Origin: Sabellastarte sp. h YS-2021
Lineage: Eukaryota > Annelida > Polychaeta > Sabellida > Sabellidae
NCBI GenBank assembly: GCA_964017235.1
Contig: OZ024940.1
Span: 620,001-684,000, forward strand
DNA: 64,000 nt
Direction of reading: 5' to 3'
The translations under genes were made by a program, and so were the position numbers. Below the pieces are notes generated by a model. It saw nothing but the letters and a program-made list of their open reading frames with translations, had not been told where the DNA came from and did not search any database. Positions 27,798 to 42,052 of the stretch are shown piece after piece (position 1 is the first letter of the stretch; every line of letters starts with the position of its first letter).

Positions 27798-30700
27798 ATG
27801 GGGAATTTGTCATGCATACACACTAGTACAGTTGCCTTACCACCGAGTACGCCAAATTTGGACGTTCGGAGGGACACCAATTTTTTTCCACCAATAGATA
27901 GAAGGGTCCAGTCTGAGTCTATACAATATAACAGGGGAGGATCTAAAGACCTTAAGTTGGCAGATATGAGCAGAAACAGTATTTACCATTGATTTTAAAT
28001 GGGGAATTTGTCATGCATACACACTAGTACAGTTGCCTTACCACCGAGTACACCAAATTTGGACGTTGCGAGGGACACCAATTTTTTTCCACGAATAGAT
28101 AGAGGGGTCCAGTCTGAGTCTATACAATATAACAGGGTAGGGTCTAAAGACCTTAAATCGGCAGATATGAGCAGAAACAGTATTTCCCATTGATTTTAAA
28201 TGGGGAATTTGTCACACATGTGTAGATGCCTTACCACGGAGTACGCCAAATTTGGTCGTTCCGAGGGACACCCATTTTTTTGCACCAATAGATAGAGGGG
28301 TCCAGTCTGAGTCTGTACAACATAACAGGGTAGGGTCTAAAGACTTTAAGTTGGCAGATATGAGCAGAAACAGTATTTCCCATTGATTTTAAATGGGAAA
28401 TTTGTCATGCATACACACTAGTACAGTTGCCTTACCACCGAGTACGCCAAATTTGGACGTTCCGAGGGACACCAATTTTTTTCCACCAATAGATAGAGGG
28501 GTCCAGTCTGAGTCTATACAATATAACAGGGTAGGGTCTAAAGACCTTAAATCGGCAGATATGACCAGAAACAGTATTTCCCATTGATTTTAAATGGGGA
28601 ATTTGTCATACATGTGTAGATGCCTTACCACCGAGTACGCCAAATTTGGTCGTTCCGAGGGACACCAATTTTTTCCCACCAATAGATAGAGGGGTCCAGT
28701 CTGAGTCTATACAATATAACAGGGTAGGGTCTAAAGACCTTAAGTTGGCAGATATGAGCAGAAACAGTATTTCCCATTGATTTTAAATGGGGAATTTGTC
28801 ATGCATACACACTAGTACAGTTGCCTTACCACCGAGTACACTAAATTTGGACGTTCCGAGGGACACCATTTTTTTCCACCAATAGATAGAGGGGTCCAGT
28901 CTGAGTCTATACAATATAACAGGGTAGGGTCTAAAGACCTTAATGTGGCAGATATGACCAGAAACAGTATTTCCCATTGATTTTAAATGGGGAATTTGTC
29001 ATACATGTGTAGATGCCTTACCATCGAGTACGCCAAATTTGGTCGTTCCGAGGAACACCAATTTTTTTCCACCAATGGATGGAGGGGTTCAGTCTGAGTC
29101 TATACAATATAACAGGGTAGGGTCTAAAGACCTTAAGTTGGCAGATATGAGCAGAAACAGTATTTCCCATTGATTTTAAATGGGGAATTTGTCATGCATA
29201 CACACTAGTACAGTTGCCTTACCACCGAGTACGCCAAATTTGGTCGTTCCGAGGGACACCAATTTTTTTGCACCAATAGATAGAGGGGTCCAGTCTGAGT
29301 CTATACAATATAACAGGGTAGGGTCTAAAGACCTTAAATCGGCAGATATGAGCAGAAACAGTATTTCCCATTGATTTTAAATGGGGAATTTGTCATGCAT
29401 ACACACTAGTACAGTTGCCTTACCACCGAGTACGCCAAATTTGGACGTTCCGAGGGACACCAATTTTTTTCCACCAATAGATAGAGGGGTCCAGTCTGAG
29501 TCTATACAATATAACAGGGTAGGGTCTAAAGACCTTAATGTGGCAGATATGACCAGAAACAGTATTTCACATTGATTTTAAATGGGGAATTTGTCATACA
29601 TGTGTAGATGCCTTACCATCGAGTACGCCAAATTTGGTCGTTCCGAGGGACACCAATTTTTTTCCACCAATGGATGGAGGGGTCCAGTCTGAGTCTATAC
29701 AATATAACAGGGTAGGGTCTAAAGACCTTAAGTTGGCAGATATGAGCAGAAACAGTATTTCCTATTGATTTCAAATAGGGAATTTGTCATGCATACACAC
29801 TAGTACAGTTACCTTACCACCGAGTACGCCAAATTTGGACGTTCCGAGGGACACCAATTTTTTTCCACCAATAGATCGAGGGGTCCAGTCTGAGTCTATA
29901 CAATATAACAGGGTAGGGTCTAAAGACCTTAATGTGGCAGATATGAGCAGAAACAGTATTTCCCATTGATTTTAAATGGGGAATTTGTCATGCATACACA
30001 CTAGTACAGTTGCCTTACCACCGAGTACGCCAAATTTGGACGTTCGGAGGGACACCAATTTTTTTCCACCAATAGATAGAAGGGTCCAGTCTGAGTCTAT
30101 ACAATATAACAGGGTAGGATCTAAAGACCTTAAGTTGGCAGATATGAGCAGAAACAGTATTTCCCATTGATTTTAAATGGGGAATTTGTCATGCATACAC
30201 ACTAGTACAGTTGCCTTACCACCGAGTACGCCAAATTTGGACGTTCGGAGGGACACCAATTTTTTTCCACCAATAGATAGAAGGGTCCAGTCTGAGTCTA
30301 TACAATATAACAGGGTAGGATCTAAAGACCTTAAGTTGGCAGATATGAGCAGAAACATTATTTCCCATTGATTTTAAATGGGGAATTTGTCATGCATACA
30401 CACTAGTACAGTTGCCTTACCACCGAGTACACCAAATTTGGACGTTGCGAGGGACACCAATTTTTTTCCACCAATAGATAGAGGGGTCCAGTCTGAGTCT
30501 ATACAATATAACAGGGTAGGGTCTAAAGACCTTAAATCGGCAGATATGAGCAGAAACAGTATTTCCCATTGATTTTAAATGGGGAATTTGTCATGCATAC
30601 ACACTAGTACAGTTGCCTTACCACCGAGTACACCAAATTTGGACGTTGCGAGGGACATCAATTTTTTTCCACCAATAGATAGAGGGGTCCAGTCTGAGTC

Positions 30701-33151
30701 TATACAATATAACAGGGTAGGGTCTAAAGACCTTAAGTTTGCAGATATGAGCAGAAACAGTATTTCCCATTGATTTTAAATGGGGAATTTGTCATACATG
30801 TGTAGATGCCTTACCATCGAGTACGCCAAATTTGGACGTTCGGAGGGACACCAATTTTTTTCCACCAATAGATAGAAGGGTCCAGTCTGAGTCTATACAA
30901 TATAACAGGGTAGGATCTAAAGACCTTAAGTTGGCAGATATGAGCAGAAACAGTATTTCCCATTGATTTTAAATGGGGAATTTGTCATGCATACACACTA
31001 GTACAGTTGCCTTACCACCGAGTACGCCAAATTTGGACGTTCGGAGGGACACCAATTTTTTTCCACCAATAGATAGAAGGGTCCAGTCTGAGTCTATACA
31101 ATATAACAGGGGAGGATCTAAAGACCTTAAGTTGGCAGATATGAGCAGAAACAGTATTTACCATTGATTTTAAATGGGGAATTTGTCATGCATACACACT
31201 AGTACAGTTGCCTTACCACCGAGTACACCAAATTTGGACGTTGCGAGGGACACCAATTTTTTTCCACGAATAGATAGAGGGGTCCAGTCTGAGTCTATAC
31301 AATATAACAGGGTAGGGTCTAAAGACCTTAAATCGGCAGATATGAGCAGAAACAGTATTTCCCATTGATTTTAAATGGGGAATTTGTCACACATGTGTAG
31401 ATGCCTTACCACGGAGTACGCCAAATTTGGTCGTTCCGAGGGACACCAATTTTTTTCCACCAATAGATAGAGGGGTCCAGTCTGAGTCTGTACAACATAA
31501 CAGGGTAGGGTCTAAAGACCTTAAGTTGGCAGATATGATCAGAAACAGTATTTCCCATTGATTTTAAATCTGGAATTTGTCATGCATACACACTAGTACA
31601 GTTGCCTTACCACCAAGTACGCCAAATTTGGTCGTTCCGAGGGACACCAATTTTTTTCCACCAATAGATAGACGGGTCCAGTCTGAGTCTATACAATATA
31701 ACAGGGTAGGGTCTAAAGACCTTAAATCGGCAGATATGAGCAGAAACAGTATTTCCCATTGATTTTAAATGGGGAATTTGTCATACATGTGTAGATGCCT
31801 TACCACCCAGTACGCCAAATTTGGTCGTTCCGAGGGACACCAATTTTTTTCCACCAATAGATAGAGGGGTCCAGTCTGAGTCTATACAATATAACAGGGT
31901 AGGGTCTAAAGACCTTAATGTGGCAGATATGAGCAGAAACAGTATTTCCCATTGATTTTAAATGGGGAATTTGTCATGCATACACACCAGTACAGTTGCC
32001 TTACCACCGAGTACGCCAAATTTGGACGTTCCGAGGGACACCAATTTTTTTCCACCAATAGATAGAGGGGTCCAGTCTGAGTCTATACAATATAACAGGG
32101 TAGGGTCTAAAGACCTTAAGTTTGCAGATATGAGCAGAAACAGTATTTCCCATTGATTTTAAATGGGGAATTTGTCATACATGTGTAGATGCCTTACCAT
32201 CGAGTACGCCAAATTTGGACGTTCGGAGGGACACCAATTTTTTTCCACCAATAGATAGAAGGGTCCAGTCTGAGTCTATACAATATAACAGGGTAGGATC
32301 TAAAGACCTTAAGTTGGCAGATATGAGCAGAAACAGTATTTCCCATTGATTTTAAATGGGGAATTTGTCATGCATACACACTAGTACAGTTGCCTTACCA
32401 CCGAGTACGCCAAATTTGGACGTTCGGAGGGACACCAATTTTTTTCCACCAATAGATAGAAGGGTCCAGTCTGAGTCTATACAATATAACAGGGGAGGAT
32501 CTAAAGACCTTAAGTTGGCAGATATGAGCAGAAACAGTATTTCCCATTGATTTTAAATGGGGAATTTGTCATGCATACACACTAGTACAGTTGCCTTACC
32601 ACCGAGTACACCAAATTTGGACGTTGCGAGGGACACCAATTTTTTTCCACGAATAGATAGAGGGGTCCAGTCTGAGTCTATACAATATAACAGGGTAGGG
32701 TCTAAAGACCTTAAATCGGCAGATATGAGCAGAAACAGTATTTCCCATTGATTTTAAATGGGGAATTTGTCACACATGTGTAGATGCCTTACCACGGAGT
32801 ACGCCAAATTTGGTCGTTCCGAGGGACACCAATTTTTTTCCACCAATAGATAGAGGGGTCCAGTCTGAGTCTGTACAACATAACAGGGTAGGGTCTAAAG
32901 ACCTTAAGTTGGCAGATATGATCAGAAACAGTATTTCCCATTGATTTTAAATCTGGAATTTGTCATGCATACACACTAGTACAGTTGCCTTACCACCAAG
33001 TACGCCAAATTTGGTCGTTCCGAGGGACACCAATTTTTTTCCACCAATAGATAGAGGGGTCCAGTCTGAGTCTATACAATATAACAGGGTAGGGTCTAAA
33101 GACCTTAATGTGGCAGATATGAGCAGAAACAGTATTTCCCATTGATTTTAA
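27798..33151 (+). repeat. Mosaic HOR region with 3,175-bp and 1,383-bp offsets
   Basis: Units at 27798-28392 recur at 30973-31567 (offset 3,175 bp; shared CAGGGGAGGATC and TTTACCATTG), and 30780-31768 recur at 32163-33151 (offset 1,383 bp). The stretch 28393-29774 is a copy of the 20280 module (offset about 8,113 bp), including GTACACTAAAT at 28811. The L unit at 28787 is 200 bp because one A is missing just before its T7 tract. Four consecutive L units at 29976-30779 give the longest run of GTTCGGAG/GTTGCGAG types in the window. No gene lies in this stretch. Confidence 0.8.
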
Positions 33152-36100
33152 ATGGGGAATTTGTCATGCATACACACCAGTACAGTTGCCTTACCACCGA
33201 GTACGCCAAATTTGGACGTTCCGAGGGACACCAATTTTTTTCCACCAATAGATAGAGGGGTCCAGTCTGAGTCTATACAATATAACAGGGTAGGGTCTAA
33301 AGACCTTAAGTTTGCAGATATGAGCAGAAACAGTATTTCCCATTGATTTTAAATGGGGAATTTGTCATACATGTGTAGATGCCTTACCATCGAGTACGCC
33401 AAATTTGGTCGTTCCGAGGGACACCAATTTTTTTCCACCAATGGATGGAGGGGTCCAGTCTGAGTCTATACAATATAACAGGGTAGGGTCTAAAGACCTT
33501 AAGTTGGCAGATATGAGCAGAAACAGTATTTCCCATTGATTTTAAATGGGGAATTTGTCATGCATACACACTAGTACAGTTGCCTTACCACCGAGTACGC
33601 CAAATTTGGACGTTCCGAGGGACACCAATTTTTTTCCACCAATAGATAGAGGGGTCCAGTCTGAGTCTATACAATATAACAGGGTAGGGTCTAAAGACCT
33701 TAATGTGGCAGATATGAGCAGAAACAGTATTTCCCATTGATTTTAAATGGGGAATTTGTCATGCATACACACTAGTACAGTTGCCTTACCACCGAGTACG
33801 CCAAATTTGGACGTTCCGAGGGACACCAATTTTTTTCCACCAATAGATAGAGGGGTCCAGTCTGAGTCTATACAATATAACAGGGTAGGGTCTAAAGACC
33901 TTAAATCGGCAGATATGACCAGAAACAGTATTTCCCATTGATTTTAAATGGGGAATTTGTCATACATGTGTAGATGCCTTACCACCGAGTACGCCAAATT
34001 TGGTCGTTCCGAGGGACACCAATTTTTTCCCACCAATAGATAGAGGGGTCCAGTCTGAGTCTATACAATATAACAGGGTAGCGTCTAAAGACCTTAAGTT
34101 GGCAGATATGAGCAGAAACAGTATTTCCCATTGATTTTAAATGGGGAATTTGTCATGCATACACACTAGTACAGTTGCCTTACCACCGAGTACACTAAAT
34201 TTGGACGTTCCGAGGGACACCAATTTTTTTCCACCAATAGATAGAGGGGTCCAGTCTGAGTCTATACAATATAACAGGGTAGGGTCTAAAGACCTTAATG
34301 TGGCAGATATGACCAGAAACAGTATTTCCCATTGATTTTAAATGGGGAATTTGTCATACATGTGTAGATGCCTTACCATCGAGTACGCCAAATTTGGTCG
34401 TTCCGAGGAACACCAATTTTTTTCCACCAATGGATGGAGGGGTTCAGTCTGAGTCTATACAATATAACAGGGTAGGGTCTAAAGACCTTAAGTTGGCAGA
34501 TATGAGCAGAAACAGTATTTCCCATTGATTTTAAATGGGGAATTTGTCATGCATACACACTAGTACAGTTGCCTTACCACCGAGTACGCCAAATTTGGTC
34601 GTTCCGAGGGACACCAATTTTTTTCCACCAATAGATAGAGTGGTCCAGTCTGAGTCTATACAATATAACAGGGTAGGGTCTAAAGACCTTAAATCGGCAG
34701 ATATGAGCAGAAACAGTATTTCCCATTGATTTTAAATGGGGAATTTGTCATGCATACACACTAGTACAGTTGCCTTACCACCGAGTACGCCAAATTTGGA
34801 CGTTCCGAGGGACACCAATTTTTTTCCACCAATAGATAGAGGGGTCCAGTCTCAGTCTATACAATATAACAGGGTAGGGTCTAAAGACCTTAATGTGGCA
34901 GATATGACCAGAAACAGTATTTCACATTGATTTTAAATGGGGAATTTGTCATACATGTGTAGATGCCTTACCATCGAGTACGCCAAATTTGGTCGTTCCG
35001 AGGGACACCAATTTTTTTCCACCAATGGATGGAGGGGTCCAGTCTGAGTCTATACAATATAACAGGGTAGGGTCTAAAGACCTTAAGTTGGCAGATATGA
35101 GCAGAAACAGTATTTCCTATTGATTTCAAATAGGGAATTTGTCATGCATACACACTAGTACAGTTGCCTTACCACCGAGTACGCCACATTTGGTCGTTCC
35201 GAGGGACACCAATTTTTTTCCACCAATAGATAGAGGGGTCCAGTCTGAGTCTATACAATATAACAGGGTAGGGTCCAAAGACCTTAAATCGGCAGATATG
35301 AGCAGAAACAGTATTTCCCATTGATTTTAAATGGGGAATTTGTCATGCATACACACTAGTACAGTTGCCTTACCACCGAGTACGCCAAATTTGGACATTC
35401 CGAGGGACACCAATTTTTTTCCACCAATAGATAGAGGGGTCCAGTCTGAGTCTATACAATATAACAGGGTAGGGTCTAAAGATCTTAATGTGGCAGATAT
35501 GACCAGAAACAGTATTTCCCATTGATTTTAAATGGGGAATTTGTCATACATGTGTAGATACCTTACCATCGAGTACGCCAAATTTGGTCATTCCGAGGGA
35601 CACCAATTTTTTTCCACCAATGGATGGAGGGGTCCAGTCTGAGTCTATACAATACAACAGGGTAGGGTCTAAAGACCTTAAGTTGGCAGATATGAGCACA
35701 AACAGTATTTCCCATTGATTTTAAATGGGGAATTTGTCATGCATACACACTAGTACAGTTGCCTTACCACCGAGTACGCCAAATTTGGACGTTCCGAGGG
35801 ACACCAATTTTTTTCCACCAATAGATAGAGGGGTCCAGTCTGAGTCTATACAATATAACAGGGTAGGGTCTAAAGACCTTAATGTGGCAGATATGACCAG
35901 AAACAGTATTTCCCATTGATTTTAAATGGGGAATTTGTCATACATGTGTAGATGCCTTACCATCGAGTACGACAAATTTGGTCGTTCCGAGGGACACCAA
36001 TTTTTTTCCACCAATGGATGGAGGGGTCCAGTCTCAGTCTATACAATATAACAGGGTAGGGTCTAAAGACCTTAAGTTGGCAGATATGAGCAGAAACAGT

Positions 36101-36512
36101 ATTTCCCATTGATTTTAAATGGGGAATTTGTCATGCATACACACTAGTACAGTTGCCTTACCACCGAGTACGCCAAATTTGGACGTTCCGAGGGACACCA
36201 ATTTTTTTCCACCAATAGATAGAGGGGTCCAGTCTGAGTCTATACAATATAACAGGATAGGGTCTAAAGACCTTAATGTGGCAGATATGACCAGAAACAG
36301 TATTTCCCATTGATTTTAAATGGGGAATTTGTCATACATGTGTAGATGCCTTACCATCGAGTACGACAAATTTGGTCGTTCCGAGGGACACCAATTTTTT
36401 TCCACCAATGGATGGAGGGGTCCAGTCTGAGTCTATACAATATAACAGGGTAGGGTCTAAAGACCTTAAGTTGGCAGATATGAGCAGAAACAGTATTTCC
36501 CATTGATTTTAA
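33152..36512 (+). repeat. HOR unit C, copy 1 (3,361 bp, 17 monomers: 10 L + 7 S)
   Basis: The order is L S L L S L S L L S L L S L S L S. It starts with an AAGTTTGCA-type L unit, a marker that returns at 36513 and 39874. Private features of this copy are GTACACTAAAT (34165), CGCCACATTT (35181) and the CCTATT/AATAGG junction variant (35116-35134). The later copies have different L units at those places. No gene lies in this stretch. Confidence 0.88.
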
Positions 36513-39500
36513 ATGGGGAATTTGTCATGCATACACACTAGTACAGTTGCCTTACCACCGAGTACGCCAAATTTGGACGTTCCGAGGGACACCAATTTTT
36601 TTCCACCAATAGATAGAGGGGTCCAGTCTGAGTCTATACAATATAACAGGGTAGGGTCTAAAGACCTTAAGTTTGCAGATATGAGCAGAAACAGTATTTC
36701 CCATTGATTTTAAATGGGGAATTTGTCATACATGTGTAGATGCCTTACCATCGAGTACGCCAAATTTGGTCGTTCCGAGGGACACCAATTTTTTTCCACC
36801 AATGGATGGAGGGGTCCAGTCTGAGTCTATACAATATAACAGGGTAGGGTCTAAAGACCTTAAGTTGGCAGATATGAGCAGAAACAGTATTTCCCATTGA
36901 TTTTAAATGGGGAATTTGTCATGCATACACACTAGTACAGTTGCCTTACCACCGAGTACGCCAAATTTGGACGTTCCGAGGGACACCAATTTTTTTCCAC
37001 CAATAGATAGAGGGGTCCAGTCTGAGTCTATACAATATAACAGGGTAGGGTCTAAAGACCTTAATGTGGCAGATATGAGCAGAAACAGTATTTCCCATTG
37101 ATTTTAAATGGGGAATTTGTCATGCATACACACTAGTACAGTTGCCTTACCACCGAGTACGCCAAATTTGGACGTTCCGAGGGACACCAATTTTTTTCCA
37201 CCAATAGATAGAGGGGTCCAGTCTGAGTCTATACAATATAACAGGGTAGGGTCTAAAGACCTTAAATCGGCAGATATGACCAGAAACAGTATTTCCCATT
37301 GATTTTAAATGGGGAATTTGTCATACATGTGTAGATGCCTTACCACCGAGTACGCCAAATTTGGTCGTTCCGAGGGACACCAATTTTTTCCCACCAATAG
37401 ATAGAGGGGTCCAGTCTGAGTCTATACAATATAACAGGGTAGGGTCTAAAGACCTCAAGTTGGCAGATATGAGCAGAAACAGTATTTCCCATTGATTTTA
37501 AATGGGGAATTTGTCATGCATACACACTAGTACAGTTGCCTTACCACCGAGTACGCCAAATTTGGTCGTTCCGAGGGACACCAATTTTTTTCCACCAATA
37601 GATAGAGTGGTCCAGTCTGAGTATATACAATATAACAGGGTAGGGTCTAAAGACCTTAATGTGGCAGATATGACCAGAAACAGTATTTCCCATTGATTTT
37701 AAATGGGGAATTTGTCATACATGTGTAGATGCCTTACCATCGAGTACGCCAAATTTGGTCGTTCCGAGGAACACCAATTTTTTTCCACCAATGGATGGAG
37801 GGGTTCAGTCTGAGTCTATACAATATAACAGGGTAGGGTCTAAAGACCTTAAGTTGGCAGATATGAGCAGAAACAGTATTTCCCATTGATTTTAAATGGG
37901 GAATTTGTCATGCATACACACTAGTACAGTTGCCTTACCACCGAGTACGCCAAATTTGGTCGTTCCGAGGGACACCAATTTTTTTCCACCAATAGATAGA
38001 GTGGTCCAGTCTGAGTATATACAATATAACAGGGTAGGGTCTAAAGACCTTAAATCGGCAGATATGAGCAGAAACAGTATTTCCCATTGATTTTAAATGG
38101 GGAATTTGTCATGCATACACACTAGTACAGTTGCCTTACCACCGAGTACGCCAAATTTGGACGTTCCGAGGGACACCAATTTTTTTCCACCAATAGATAG
38201 AGGGGTCCAGTCTGAGTCTATACAATATAACAGGGTAGGGTCTAAAGACCTTAATGTGGCAGATATGACCAGAAACAGTATTTCACATTGATTTTAAATG
38301 GGGAATTTGTCATACATGTGTAGATGCCTTACCATCGAGTACGCCAAATTTGGTCGTTCCGAGGGACACCAATTTTTTTCCACCAATGGATGGAGGGGTC
38401 CAGTCTGAGTCTATACAATATAACAGGGTAGGGTCTAAAGACCTTAAGTTGGCAGATATGAGCAGAAACAGTATTTCCCATTGATTTTAAATGGGGAATT
38501 TGTCATGCATACACACTAGTACAGTTGCCTTACCACCGAGTACGCCAAATTTGGACGTTCCGAGGGACACCAATTTTTTTCCACCAATAGATAGAGGGGT
38601 CCAGTCTGAGTCTATACAATATAACAGGGTAGGGTCTAAAGACCTTAATGTGGCAGATATGAGCAGAAACAGTATTTCCCATTGATTTTAAATGGGGAAT
38701 TTGTCATGCATACACACTAGTACAGTTGCCTTACCACCGAGTACGCCAAATTTGGACGTTCCGAGGGACACCAATTTTTTTCCACCAATAGATAGAGGGG
38801 TCCAGTCTGAGTCTATACAATATAACAGGGTAGGGTCTAAAGATCTTAATGTGGCAGATATGACCAGAAACAGTATTTCCCATTGATTTTAAATGGGGAA
38901 TTTGTCATACATGTGTAGATACCTTACCATCGAGTACGCCAAATTTGGTCATTCCGAGGGACACCAATTTTTTTCCACCAATGGATGGAGGGGTCCAGTC
39001 TGAGTCTATACAATACAACAGGGTAGGGTCTAAAGACCTTAAGTTGGCAGATATGAGCACAAACAGTATTTCCCATTGATTTTAAATGGGGAATTTGTCA
39101 TGCATACACACTAGTACAGTTGCCTTACCACCGAGTACGCCAAATTTGGACGTTCCGAGGGACACCAATTTTTTTCCACCAATAGATAGAGGGGTCCAGT
39201 CTGAGTCTATACAATATAACAGGGTAGGGTCTAAAGACCTTAATGTGGCAGATATGACCAGAAACAGTATTTCCCATTGATTTTAAATGGGGAATTTGTC
39301 ATACATGTGTAGATGCCTTACCATCGAGTACGACAAATTTGGTCGTTCCGAGGGACACCAATTTTTTTCCACCAATGGATGGAGGGGTCCAGTCTCAGTC
39401 TATACAATATAACAGGGTAGGGTCTAAAGACCTTAAGTTGGCAGATATGAGCAGAAACAGTATTTCCCATTGATTTTAAATGGGGAATTTGTCATGCATA

Positions 39501-39873
39501 CACACTAGTACAGTTGCCTTACCACCGAGTACGCCAAATTTGGACGTTCCGAGGGACACCAATTTTTTTCCACCAATAGATAGAGGGGTCCAGTCTGAGT
39601 CTATACAATATAACAGGGTAGGGTCTAAAGACCTTAATGTGGCAGATATGACCAGAAACAGTATTTCCCATTGATTTTAAATGGGGAATTTGTCATACAT
39701 GTGTAGATGCCTTACCATCGAGTACGACAAATTTGGTCGTTCCGAGGGACACCAATTTTTTTCCACCAATGGATGGAGGGGTCCAGTCTGAGTCTATACA
39801 ATATAACAGGGTAGGGTCTAAAGACCTTAAGTTGGCAGATATGAGCAGAAACAGTATTTCCCATTGATTTTAA
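36513..39873 (+). repeat. HOR unit C, copy 2 (3,361 bp)
   Basis: This copy has the same 17-monomer order as 33152-36512. It differs at 37502, where an L unit with AGAGTGGTCC and GAGTATATACAA replaces the GTACACTAAAT unit. It also differs at 38491 and 38692, where ordinary L units replace the CCTATT-junction pair. Copies 2 and 3 share all these substitutions, so they are closer to each other than to copy 1. No gene lies in this stretch. Confidence 0.88.
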
Positions 39874-42052
39874 ATGGGGAATTTGTCATGCATACACACT
39901 AGTACAGTTGCCTTACCACCGAGTACGCCAAATTTGGACGTTCCGAGGGACACCAATTTTTTTCCACCAATAGATAGAGGGGTCCAGTCTGAGTCTATAC
40001 AATATAACAGGGTAGGGTCTAAAGACCTTAAGTTTGCAGATATGAGCAGAAACAGTATTTCCCATTGATTTTAAATGGGGAATTTGTCATACATGTGTAG
40101 ATGCCTTACCATCGAGTACGCCAAATTTGGTCGTTCCGAGGGACACCAATTTTTTTCCACCAATGGATGGAGGGGTCCAGTCTGAGTCTATACAATATAA
40201 CAGGGTAGGGTCTAAAGACCTTAAGTTGGCAGATATGAGCAGAAACAGTATTTCCCATTGATTTTAAATGGGGAATTTGTCATGCATACACACTAGTACA
40301 GTTGCCTTACCACCGAGTACGCCAAATTTGGACGTTCCGAGGGACACCAATTTTTTTCCACCAATAGATAGAGGGGTCCAGTCTGAGTCTATACAATATA
40401 ACAGGGTAGGGTCTAAAGACCTTAATGTGGCAGATATGAGCAGAAACAGTATTTCCCATTGATTTTAAATGGGGAATTTGTCATGCATACACACTAGTAC
40501 AGTTGCCTTACCACCGAGTACGCCAAATTTGGACGTTCCGAGGGACACCAATTTTTTTCCACCAATAGATAGAGGGGTCCAGTCTGAGTCTATACAATAT
40601 AACAGGGTAGGGTCTAAAGACCTTAAATCGGCAGATATGACCAGAAACAGTATTTCCCATTGATTTTAAATGGGGAATTTGTCATACATGTGTAGATGCC
40701 TTACCACCGAGTACGCCAAATTTGGTCGTTCCGAGGGACACCAATTTTTTCCCACCAATAGATAGAGGGGTCCAGTCTGAGTCTATACAATATAACAGGG
40801 TAGGGTCTAAAGACCTCAAGTTGGCAGATATGAGCAGAAACAGTATTTCCCATTGATTTTAAATGGGGAATTTGTCATGCATACACACTAGTACAGTTGC
40901 CTTACCACCGAGTACGCCAAATTTGGTAGTTCCGAGGGACACCAATTTTTTTCCACCAATAGATAGAGTGGTCCAGTCTGAGTATATACAATATAACAGG
41001 GTAGGGTCTAAAGACCTTAATGTGGCAGATATGACCAGAAACAGTATTTCCCATTGATTTTAAATGGGGAATTTGTCATACATGTGTAGATGCCTTACCA
41101 TCGAGCACGCCAAATTTGGTCGTTCCGAGGAACACCAATTTTTTTCCACCAATGGATGGAGGGGTTCAGTCTGAGTCTATACAATATAACAGGGTAGGGT
41201 CTAAAGACCTTAAGTTGGCAGATATGAGCAGAAACAGTATTTCCCATTGATTTTAAATGGGGAATTTGTCATGCATACACACTAGTACAGTTGCCTTACC
41301 ACCGAGTACGCCAAATTTGGTCGTTCCGAGGGACACCAATTTTTTTCCACCAATAGATAGAGTGGTCCAGTCTGAGTATATACAATATAACAGGGTAGGG
41401 TCTAAAGACCTTAAATCGGCAGATATGAGCAGAAACAGTATTTCCCATTGATTTTAAATGGGGAATTTGTCATGCATACACACTAGTACAGTTGCCTTAC
41501 CACCGAGTACGCCAAATTTGGACGTTCCGAGGGACACCAATTTTTTTCCACCAATAGATAGAGGGGTCCAGTCTGAGTCTATACAATATAACAGGGTAGA
41601 GTCTAAAGACCTTAATGTGGCAGATATGACCAGAAACAGTATTTCACATTGATTTTAAATGGGGAATTTGTCATACATGTGTAGATGCCTTACCATCGAG
41701 TACGCCAAATTTGGTCGTTCCGAGGGACACCAATTTTTTTCCACCAATGGATGGAGGGGTCCAGTCTGAGTCTATACAATATAACAGGGTAGGGTCTAAA
41801 GACCTTAAGTTGGCAGATATGAGCAGAAACAGTATTTCCCATTGATTTTAAATGGGGAATTTGTCATGCATACACACTAGTACAGTTGCCTTACCACCGA
41901 GTACGCCAAATTTGGACGTTCCGAGGGACACCAATTTTTTTCCACCAATAGATAGAGGGGTCCAGTCTGAGTCTATACAATATAACAGGGTAGGGTCTAA
42001 AGACCTTAATGTGGCAGATATGAGCAGAAACAGTATTTCCCATTGATTTTAA
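39874..42052 (+). repeat. HOR unit C, copy 3, truncated
   Basis: This block follows 36513-38691 unit by unit at an offset of 3,361 bp, with small private changes (GGTAGTTCC at 40926, GAGCACGCC near 41103, GGTAGAGTC near 41595). From 42053 the sequence switches to the AAATCGGCA plus GTACACTAAAT module instead of the expected AATGTGGCA unit. The third copy is therefore cut short and joined to another HOR. No gene lies in this stretch. Confidence 0.85.
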
